A stretch of DNA of 12,769 bases, taken from positions 1 through 12,769 of the forward strand of contig CAYOEV010000043.1 in assembly GCA_964403075.1 (NCBI GenBank). The letters run 5' to 3'. Below are positions 6,921 through 12,769 of the stretch, piece by piece. Position 1 is the stretch's first letter. The number at the start of each line of letters is the position of its first letter. The notes under the pieces are model-generated. The model was not told where the DNA came from. It ran no database searches and was given only the letters and a program-made list of their open reading frames with translations. A program made the translations under genes and the position numbers. This DNA is from CAYOEV01 sp964403075. GTDB lineage: Bacteria > Bacteroidota > Bacteroidia > Cytophagales > Cyclobacteriaceae.

Positions 6921-8363
6921 ATGTTCCGAATTTATTTTGTGATTTTGATGGGATGGTCATCGGTCGCGGCATGGGCACAAACAGTACCTATTTCCGGCAC
7001 CACGCCCACAGATACGGTCATTATCGCCGATAGCAGTCGGGCACTATCCATTCGGGAGGTCACCATTGAGGGCAACCGCAAAACCCGTAAAAAAATCATT
7101 ACCCGGGAGTTGTCTGTAGCCCCGGGAGATCAGCTATCGCTGATTCGGCTGAACGATACGTTGAAGCTCGACCGCAACAAGATTTACAACACCAACCTTT
7201 TCAACGAAGTAGAGCCACAAATTCAGGTGGTGAATGATTCTACGGTAGACCTGAATATTAAGGTGGACGAACGATGGTACTTGTATCCGGTTCCGATTTT
7301 TCGATTGGCCGACCGCAACTTCAACGACTGGTGGGTGAACCAGGGGGCCAACTTCCAAAGGGTCAACTATGGTTTGCGTGTCACGCAATATAATTTCAGG
7401 GGTCGGGGTGAACGACTTCGTTTTATGCTGCAGTCCGGATTTGAGGATCGCTTCATCTTCAACTACCTCATTCCATACATAGACAAAAAACAAAGGATCG
7501 GCATAATGCCGGAATTTATTTGGCTGGATAACAACAACACATTTTTCGAAACCCGGGAACATATACGCCAGTTTAGAGATTCAGACGAAGTACAGCGGCA
7601 GCTTCGCAACGCGTCGGTTACCTTCTCCTACCGAAAGGCCTTTTACAATTTCCATTTCTTTTCCATCGGTGGCCAAACCACAACGGTCACAGATACCATC
7701 GCAGCGTTAAACCCTGACTATTTTGGCGATCAGGCGACCAACCAAAAGTTCTTATCCTTGAATTACACCTATTTGACTGACCGTCGGGACAATAGAAACT
7801 ATCCTTTGCATGGCAGTACCTTCACGGCAACTGTTGATAAGGATGGAATTGGTGTTTTTGATGACCTCGATACGTGGACATTCTTTATTCGGGGGACCAA
7901 GTACGTTGACCTGAACAATGATTTTTATTTTGGAACGTCGCTATCCGGAATGATTACATCGCCCAATGCGCCTTATTTTAACTATTATGGTTTGGGCTTT
8001 GATCAAAACATATACGTACGTGGATTTGAAACAGAAATCATTGAGGGTCAGCGTTTTGTGCTTAGTAAAAATTCAGCTAGAAAAAAGATTTTCAGTAATA
8101 AATGGGACATTTCCCGTTTCATGCCCGTTCGACAGTTTCAGACTTTTCCATTGGCCCTCTATGGCAAACTATTTTTCGATGCTGCCTACATTCGGAACTA
8201 TCCCAACAATCAGGTGAACAGTCTGCTCACTGATAAACTAATTTATGGGGCAGGCTTCGGTTTGGATATTGTAACGGTCTATGACTTTGTCATTCGTTTG
8301 GAGTATTCTTATACCAGTGACGGGCAGACTCAGTTTTTCTTAAATTTCCGGGCTGATCTTTAA
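6921..8363 (+). CDS. Omp85-superfamily outer membrane protein with one POTRA domain
   Basis: The 480-residue product has a signal peptide (1-20, ending AWAQ). A short linker is followed by one POTRA domain (about 42-118: IREVTIEGN, then KIYNTNLFNEVEP and LNIKVDERW) and a C-terminal barrel with a final strand ending FFLNFRADL. The Omp85 hallmark IYVRGFE lies in the barrel with VRGF at 366-369, where the loop-6 motif of BamA and TamA is expected. BamA usually has five POTRA domains and about 800 residues, so this is not the main assembly factor. It is a short BamA/TamA-like relative, a class common in Bacteroidota and mostly uncharacterised, likely acting in outer membrane protein or lipid transport. 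It is divergent from yidD and shares its final TTAA with the opposing gene's stop, leaving no room for a terminator between them. Confidence 0.85.
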   Translation: MFRIYFVILMGWSSVAAWAQTVPISGTTPTDTVIIADSSRALSIREVTIEGNRKTRKKIITRELSVAPGDQLSLIRLNDTLKLDRNKIYNTNLFNEVEPQIQVVNDSTVDLNIKVDERWYLYPVPIFRLADRNFNDWWVNQGANFQRVNYGLRVTQYNFRGRGERLRFMLQSGFEDRFIFNYLIPYIDKKQRIGIMPEFIWLDNNNTFFETREHIRQFRDSDEVQRQLRNASVTFSYRKAFYNFHFFSIGGQTTTVTDTIAALNPDYFGDQATNQKFLSLNYTYLTDRRDNRNYPLHGSTFTATVDKDGIGVFDDLDTWTFFIRGTKYVDLNNDFYFGTSLSGMITSPNAPYFNYYGLGFDQNIYVRGFETEIIEGQRFVLSKNSARKKIFSNKWDISRFMPVRQFQTFPLALYGKLFFDAAYIRNYPNNQVNSLLTDKLIYGAGFGLDIVTVYDFVIRLEYSYTSDGQTQFFLNFRADL

Positions 8364-8971
8364 TTGAAATTTTTCCATTTCTTTTTCTTTCCATGGTGAT
8401 TGATCAGGTACCACTGACCTGCCTGACGGCCACTAACGTATTGGCCCATGAATGACACCTCGCCATTTTCATCATAAAAAATCACCGGACCCTGCTCCTT
8501 ACCGTCAATGAAGGTGACCTCTTGTTGCTTTTTGCCATTTTCATGAAAAAACTGCCAGGCCCCCGTGGGTACGCCGTGGTCATAGGTGCCTTTTCGCTTA
8601 ATGGTACCATTCGGATAGTAAAAGATCCATTCGCCATGATAAACATCCTGGTCATAATGGCCATATTTCTGCACCTGTCCTGAGGGGTAGAAGACCTGCG
8701 AAGGGCCTTTTCGCAAGCCAGTTATAAATGTGACGTGCTCCATCAATTTGCCGTCGAAGTCGTAATAACGCTGGTCTCCGTGCAGTTCGCCTGCCTTGTA
8801 ATTAAAATGGCCATTGAGTGTACCATCCGGATAGTAGCGGGTCCAAGGGCCTTCTCGCAAGCCGCTTGCCAGACTACCGATGGCCTTTAGCTCGCCATTG
8901 GCATAGTAGATGGAGTCTTGTGCGCTGATTAAAAAAGGCAGACATAATAAATAACATAGCATGAAACGCAT
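8360..8971 (-). CDS. Secreted MORN-2/YwqK-type repeat protein
   Basis: The protein has 203 residues. A signal peptide (1-18, ending ISAQ) precedes about seven tandem repeats of 23-24 residues and an eighth partial one, between about 22 and 198. Each starts with an aromatic pair and a turn, such as YYANGELK, YYPDGTLN, FYPSGQVQ, YYPNGTIK and FYDENGEV, then a strand and a G-x-x-x-G-x-W type end (LREGPW, YHGEWIF, PTGAWQF, QAGQWY). This is the MORN-2 pattern of the YwqK family, which folds as an extended beta sheet. Databases often label it antitoxin, but a signal peptide and the absence of a toxin partner argue against that here. The function is unknown; an envelope scaffold or ligand-binding role is inference. 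The tail is very basic (GKKKKWKNFN). Met4 is an alternative start. It is divergent from the PorV-like gene across 64 bases. Confidence 0.82.
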   Translation of the reverse strand: MRFMLCYLLCLPFLISAQDSIYYANGELKAIGSLASGLREGPWTRYYPDGTLNGHFNYKAGELHGDQRYYDFDGKLMEHVTFITGLRKGPSQVFYPSGQVQKYGHYDQDVYHGEWIFYYPNGTIKRKGTYDHGVPTGAWQFFHENGKKQQEVTFIDGKEQGPVIFYDENGEVSFMGQYVSGRQAGQWYLINHHGKKKKWKNFN

Positions 8972-9035
8972 AAGGTAATCTAAGCTTAAACTTCTCTTTA
9001 CGCAATCAATAACGTGTCATCAATAGTTTAGATAC

Positions 9036-9857
9036 ATGGAACGGCAGTGCATATTTTGGGTCATACTCGTTCCTTTCCTGGGTATTGCACAGGATGGTGA
9101 ATATCCTTTTGGAGGCCGGGCAGACGGACTTGCAGGTGCGGTAGCCACACTGGATGACGCCTGGTCAGTTTTCCATCAACCTGCCGGCATCGCTACTTTG
9201 GATCAGGACGTAGCCATGGCAGGCTACCGTCAGGTAGCATCGGTACCGGGTTTTCGAAGTCTTGTCGGGGGCTATGTACACGCTGCCGACAAGTTCAATT
9301 GGGGCGTTTCTTTTTTTCAATTTGGTGACCAGTGGTTCAGGGAGCAACGCATGGGCTTAACCTTGGCCCATCGGTTAGACCAGGTATCTCTGGGCGTTCA
9401 GTTAAACCACCAGCGTTTTAATGTGGCAACAGTTGGTCAGCAATCGGGTTGGACGCTGGACTTTGGGGGGCAGGTGGATCTTTTGCCATTCCTGTCATTT
9501 GGCGCCGGTATGCATAATTTGAATCAGGGCAGCCTCCGTACGGAAATGGGTACAAAAGAAAGTCTGCCAGTGGTCATGCGGGCGGGCATTTCGATCAGGC
9601 CCATGGATGACCAGCTGGTCCTGAACATGGATACGGAAAAGGACCTGGATCATCCAGAGGTTTTCCGTGCTGGAGTGGAGTATCGGATCGTTTCCAGTTT
9701 GGCCATTCGCACGGGCATTCGCACAAGACCTACCCGTGCCCAGTTTGGCCTGGGATGGTCTTTCTTGGATTTCCTCGTGGACTACGCCTATGGCAACGAC
9801 CCTAATCTTGGAGACAGTCACTCACTGGGTATTCTGTATCAATGGCAAAAGCGATAA
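9036..9857 (+). CDS. PorV/PorQ-like outer membrane beta-barrel protein
   Basis: This 273-residue product has a signal peptide (1-19, ending LGIAQ). The mature N-terminus, GGRADGLAGAVATLDDAWSV then HQPAGIATL (26-55), is the diagnostic start of the PorV/PorQ/FadL-like group (G-R-A-x-x-L-G-A-x-x-A-x-D-D-x-x-A-x-x-x-N-P-A-G). Here His-Gln replaces the usual Asn before Pro-Ala-Gly. The rest alternates polar and hydrophobic residues as in barrel strands and ends in LGILYQWQ. PorV is the T9SS shuttle barrel and about 380 residues long. This shorter protein is more likely a paralogue of unknown job than PorV itself. Its last 16 bases overlap the start of the HhH-barrel gene, so the two are co-translated and probably act together. 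No convincing promoter was seen in the short divergent gap upstream. Confidence 0.75.
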   Translation: MERQCIFWVILVPFLGIAQDGEYPFGGRADGLAGAVATLDDAWSVFHQPAGIATLDQDVAMAGYRQVASVPGFRSLVGGYVHAADKFNWGVSFFQFGDQWFREQRMGLTLAHRLDQVSLGVQLNHQRFNVATVGQQSGWTLDFGGQVDLLPFLSFGAGMHNLNQGSLRTEMGTKESLPVVMRAGISIRPMDDQLVLNMDTEKDLDHPEVFRAGVEYRIVSSLAIRTGIRTRPTRAQFGLGWSFLDFLVDYAYGNDPNLGDSHSLGILYQWQKR

Positions 9858-11920
9858 CGTGTGCATTTTATTTAGTAGGGATGTTCCTCGCTGGCGAGGT
9901 AGTTGCCCAACTGCCTGATAGCACAGAATTAGACTTGGAGCAATTTGCCGAACGCATCTTTCAGGTTCAGGGAGTACAGGAAAACTATGAGGATCTGTAT
10001 GAATCGCTGCTGTTGTATTACACCACTCCCCTCAATTTAAACGAAGTGTCCCGGGCTGAATTGGCCAGCTTGTATTTACTTTCTCCTCAGCAGCTGGGCG
10101 CATTTTTTGACTATCGAAGCGAGCAGGGAAAGCTGCTTTCCATCTATGAGTTGCAAAGTATTCCGGGGTTTGATCAGGCCACCATTGAACGAATGCTTCC
10201 CTTTGCAGCAGTATCGCCCCCACTGACGGCCGTGCAGCTCTCCCAAAAGCCGGTACAATCGGCGAGTCACACACTTTTGTTTCGGTGGACGAAAGGGCTG
10301 GAAATCCGGGAAGGCTACCGTCCCAGAACAACCGTTCAGAATGGGGATACATTTAAAATAAAGCCTTACGCAGGGAGCTCCGATAAAATTTATGGACGAT
10401 TTCGGTCAGTGTTACGCAATCGCTACAGCCTGGGCATCACTTTCGAAAAGGATGCAGGAGAGGCCTTGACTTTTGACAATGGTCAGTGGGGATACGACTA
10501 CGTGTCGGCCCATTTCCTAATGGAACAAAAACATCAGTGGGTGGCGCGCTGGATAGTGGGGGATTACCAACTGCAGGTCGGCCAGGGTTTGGTTTTTGGT
10601 GCGGGATTTAACCCTGGAAAAGGAGCAGAGACCGTTGAAGTCATCCCGCGTAATACCCTCGGCATCCGTCCTTATACATCTGTGGTGGAGACGGGCTTTT
10701 TTAGAGGTGCAGCTGTAACGCTGAACCAAAAGAAATGGTACCTCACCCTACTTTATTCCATGCTGGCGCAAGATGGAACGGGCAATGATCCGGATTCTTT
10801 GAGTGATGAAGCAGCGGTAAATTCTATATTGAACAGTGGCTTACACCGTACCGAAAGTGAGCGCAGTGGTAGAAATGCCGTGTTAGAGCAAAACGCAGGG
10901 GCTGTACTCTGGCATGAGGTGACGCCCATGGTGCGCATAGGGGCGACCTGGTTGCGTACATCTTTTGATTCCCGAATTGATCCGACAGAAAAGAGCTATA
11001 ACCAATTTTATTTCCGTGGCTTAAGCAATGAAGTTGGTGGCCTTTTTGTGCACGCGAATGTTTCCAACGCTACCTTTTTCGGCGAAGCGGCTCGTTCGTC
11101 CTCAGGAGGCATCGGTGCCCTGGCCGGGGTGGTGGCTGCCTTCAACCAGGCGTGGTCGGCAGCCTTCGCCTGGCGCTCCTATTCGCGGGATTACCACTCC
11201 TTCTACGCCAATGGGTTGGCAGAGGGAAGCGCCATCCGCAATGAAGAGGGACTTTATTGGGGACTCAAATTCAGGCCTTCCAGGAAATGGAACTGGACGG
11301 CTTACTTCGATCGCTTTCGATTTCCATGGCTTCGTTTCAACGTAGATGCCCCTTCTAAAGGCTATGAATGGTTGAGTCGACTGACGTTTCGACCCAATAA
11401 AACGTGGAGTACCTACTGGCAAATAAGACAACAGCAAACGGAGGAAAGCGATCCTGAGGCCACGCTAGGTGGGTTGATTTCGGTGGTGAAAACAAACTAC
11501 CTGATAAATTTGGATTATCAGGCCAACCATTGGCTGATGCTGCGCAGTCGGGTGCAAAGCAGTACCCAGCGGGCAGGACAGGGATTCAGTAAAGGGTATG
11601 CCCTTGTGCAGGATGTCAACCTTACTTTTGAACGCTGGCGTTTCAGTGCGCGTATGGCCTTATTTGAAACCGACGATTTTGATAACGCCCAATATGTATA
11701 CGAACGGGATGTATTGTATGCCTTTTCCATCCCGGCCTATAGTGGTCGTGGCTCGCGCAATTATGCGATGGTGCGGTACACCATTAACCGTTCCATTGAT
11801 ATATGGTTACGCTATGCGCAAACCCGTTTTCGTGACCGCGACGAGATCGGCAGTGGACTGGACGCGATCAATGGAAATCTTAGGTCCGAGATTAAAGCCA
11901 TGCTCCGGTGGAAGTTTTGA
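9842..11920 (+). CDS. Predicted outer membrane protein with periplasmic ComEA-like helix-hairpin-helix region
   Basis: The product has 692 residues. Signal peptide 1-22 (cleavage near VVAQ) is followed by an acidic helical segment (25-60). A helix-hairpin-helix repeat pair occupies about 62-122 (PLNLNEVSRAELASL, then FFDYRSEQGKLLSIYELQSI and PGFDQATIERML), closely following the ComEA/GspK pattern. From about 143 to the end, alternating strand-like sequence rich in aromatics and ending MLRWKF suggests a large outer membrane barrel. The hairpins are degenerate: the first lacks glycine (LLSPQQ) and the second is GFD rather than GIG, so DNA binding through them is doubtful. Proteins of this architecture occur in Bacteroidota, but I know of no assigned function. 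The gene overlaps the PorV-like gene by 16 bases, implying a two-protein outer membrane unit. Options are a nucleic-acid uptake/export pore or a barrel using HhH as a protein-docking plug, both inference. Confidence 0.8.
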   Translation: MAKAITCAFYLVGMFLAGEVVAQLPDSTELDLEQFAERIFQVQGVQENYEDLYESLLLYYTTPLNLNEVSRAELASLYLLSPQQLGAFFDYRSEQGKLLSIYELQSIPGFDQATIERMLPFAAVSPPLTAVQLSQKPVQSASHTLLFRWTKGLEIREGYRPRTTVQNGDTFKIKPYAGSSDKIYGRFRSVLRNRYSLGITFEKDAGEALTFDNGQWGYDYVSAHFLMEQKHQWVARWIVGDYQLQVGQGLVFGAGFNPGKGAETVEVIPRNTLGIRPYTSVVETGFFRGAAVTLNQKKWYLTLLYSMLAQDGTGNDPDSLSDEAAVNSILNSGLHRTESERSGRNAVLEQNAGAVLWHEVTPMVRIGATWLRTSFDSRIDPTEKSYNQFYFRGLSNEVGGLFVHANVSNATFFGEAARSSSGGIGALAGVVAAFNQAWSAAFAWRSYSRDYHSFYANGLAEGSAIRNEEGLYWGLKFRPSRKWNWTAYFDRFRFPWLRFNVDAPSKGYEWLSRLTFRPNKTWSTYWQIRQQQTEESDPEATLGGLISVVKTNYLINLDYQANHWLMLRSRVQSSTQRAGQGFSKGYALVQDVNLTFERWRFSARMALFETDDFDNAQYVYERDVLYAFSIPAYSGRGSRNYAMVRYTINRSIDIWLRYAQTRFRDRDEIGSGLDAINGNLRSEIKAMLRWKF

Positions 11921-11973
11921 ACCTTTGCAGATATATGTATGTCCCTGAATAGAGATATTTATAAAAACCAAAT

Positions 11974-12570
11974 ATGTACCACAAGCATACACCCACTGAC
12001 CATCCAATAGTAGATCTATTGGCCAATCGATGGAGTCCGCGTAGTTTTAGTGAAGAAGACATCACTGATGAGGAACTGAATCAGTTATTTGAAGCCGCGC
12101 GATGGGCACCTTCCAGCATGAATGAACAGCCCTGGCGTTTCATTTATGCCCGCAAAGGTGAGGAGGCGCACGACAAAATGGTAAAAAGCTTGATGGAAGG
12201 CAATCAGGGTTGGGCCAGGGAAGCGCCAGTTTTGCTACTGACCATTATCCGTACTACATTCTCGAGAAATGATAAGACCAATCGTACCGCGCAGCATGAC
12301 CTGGGATTGGCCGTGGCAAACATGACGATTCAAGGCACCTCACTGGGTATAGGATTTCACCAGATGGGAGGAGTGCATACGGAACAAGCGGGTGAATTAT
12401 TTGGGATTGAAGCTCCATACGAAGTTATTACAGCCATTGCTTTGGGACGATTCGGAAAACCTGAACAACTCGATGAGCCATTGCGGTCCAGAGAAAAAGA
12501 GGAGCGGTCGCGCAAGCCCATCTCATCGTGGGTGGGGCATGGCAGCTTCGGGGAAAATGTAGCGGGCTGA
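11974..12570 (+). CDS. Nitroreductase family FMN-dependent oxidoreductase
   Basis: A 198-residue single-domain member of the nitroreductase superfamily, cytoplasmic and expected to bind FMN as a dimer and use NAD(P)H. Visible FMN-contacting features are RWSPRSF (19-25), APSSMNEQPWRF (45-56) and the late ALGRFG (156-161). The central helix DLGLAVANMTIQGTSLGIGFH (109-129) is typical of the core fold. Natural substrates in this family vary (quinones, nitroaromatics, flavins) and cannot be told from sequence. It follows the HhH-barrel gene by 53 bases on the same strand. The gap has no terminator, so read-through is possible, but a functional tie is not supported. A terminator follows it. Confidence 0.88.
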   Translation: MYHKHTPTDHPIVDLLANRWSPRSFSEEDITDEELNQLFEAARWAPSSMNEQPWRFIYARKGEEAHDKMVKSLMEGNQGWAREAPVLLLTIIRTTFSRNDKTNRTAQHDLGLAVANMTIQGTSLGIGFHQMGGVHTEQAGELFGIEAPYEVITAIALGRFGKPEQLDEPLRSREKEERSRKPISSWVGHGSFGENVAG

Positions 12571-12594
12571 CGCGACGTTTATCCACATAAAAAT

Positions 12595-12622
12595 AAAAAA
12601 GCCTCCACTCGGAGGCTTTTTT
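12595..12622. terminator. Bidirectional intrinsic terminator
   Basis: A perfect 6-base-pair GC-rich stem (GCCTCC at 12601-12606, GGAGGC at 12611-12616) with loop ACTC is flanked by A6 on the left (12595-12600) and T6 on the right (12617-12622). It therefore reads as stem plus U-tract on both strands. It sits between the nitroreductase gene (plus) and the end of the minus-strand gene, so it can terminate both converging transcripts. Confidence 0.9.
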
Positions 12623-12639
12623 ATGAATGAATGACTGTT

Positions 12640-12769
12640 TTAATTGGTGTCTGGCAACGGAATAGGGAATTCTGTAAAAACCTCCTGACTGCGCAGGTTG
12701 CCTTCGTCGTCGAAATTGTCATCGATGGCGGGTGCAAGAAAGGTTTCGTTCAATAAACCATATCTTCTC
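12640..12769 (-). CDS. C-terminal end of an unrecognised protein (partial)
   Basis: An open minus-strand frame runs from the window edge to a TAA at 12640-12642, giving 42 visible residues including YGLLNETFLAPAIDDNFDD and ending in EFPIPLPDTN. It is acidic and Pro-rich with no membrane segment. It is supported as coding by its place just beyond a bidirectional terminator and by the uninterrupted frame, not by homology. I do not recognise the family. The end does not show the usual SusD terminus or a T9SS C-terminal sorting domain clearly enough to name either. Confidence 0.6.
   Translation of the reverse strand, partial: RRYGLLNETFLAPAIDDNFDDEGNLRSQEVFTEFPIPLPDTN

Noticed and set aside
7134..7562. 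A 142-residue minus-strand open frame antisense to the Omp85-like gene
   Set aside because: It covers the POTRA and early barrel region of a clear gene and has no signal or domain of its own.
9024..9031. TAGTTTAG resembling the Bacteroidota -7 element before the PorV-like gene
   Set aside because: It has one mismatch and lies only four bases before the ATG, leaving no room for a transcript start upstream of the start codon.
9036..9857. Naming the barrel gene porV or porQ outright
   Set aside because: The N-terminal motif fits the superfamily but the protein is much shorter than PorV and sits with the HhH-barrel gene rather than known T9SS partners.
9842..11920. Calling the HhH-barrel protein ComEA, a competence DNA receptor
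   Set aside because: ComEA is small and lacks a barrel, the hairpin glycines here are missing, and no competence genes are nearby.

Overview
The window looks like a chromosomal segment from a Bacteroidota bacterium, probably Cytophagia-like. The strongest marker is a PorT-family outer membrane protein of the type IX secretion system (T9SS), which is confined to this phylum. A PorV/FadL-like barrel, a YwqK-type repeat protein, a menaquinone-type UbiE and the general absence of Shine-Dalgarno sequences before start codons agree with this. The genus cannot be fixed from the sequence. Base composition looks even, and I see no rRNA, tRNA, CRISPR array, insertion sequence or phage gene. Coding density is very high: the largest gap is the 131-base divergent region at 6790-6920, so no gene-free stretch reaches 300 bases.

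Layout. (1) 1-1611, plus: the 3' part of an ABC exporter with fused membrane and ATPase domains, cut by the window edge. (2) 1646-6789, minus, transcribed right to left: yidD, a Ste24-type M48 membrane protease, ubiE, porT and a YdfG-like short-chain dehydrogenase. Each junction is 2 bases or an overlap, so these five are almost certainly one operon. A LYS9-like saccharopine dehydrogenase follows after 99 bases and may be read through. (3) 6921-8363, plus: an Omp85-superfamily barrel with one POTRA domain, divergent from yidD. (4) 8360-8971, minus: a secreted MORN-2/YwqK repeat protein that meets the barrel gene tail to tail, sharing TTAA. (5) 9036-11920, plus: a PorV-like outer membrane protein overlapping by 16 bases a large predicted outer membrane protein with a periplasmic ComEA-like helix-hairpin-helix region, then an FMN nitroreductase (11974-12570). 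(6) A bidirectional terminator, then the C-terminal end of an unrecognised minus-strand gene.

How the genes fit together. The theme is the cell envelope: membrane insertion (YidD), membrane proteolysis (Ste24), T9SS function (PorT), outer membrane barrels (Omp85-like, PorV-like, HhH barrel), a secreted repeat protein and an exporter. Menaquinone methylation and several oxidoreductases are interleaved. Most genes belong to recognisable families. The least explained unit is the PorV-like/HhH-barrel pair at 9036-11920, my best candidate for an undescribed envelope system. The tight coupling of yidD, the Ste24 protease and porT is the second.
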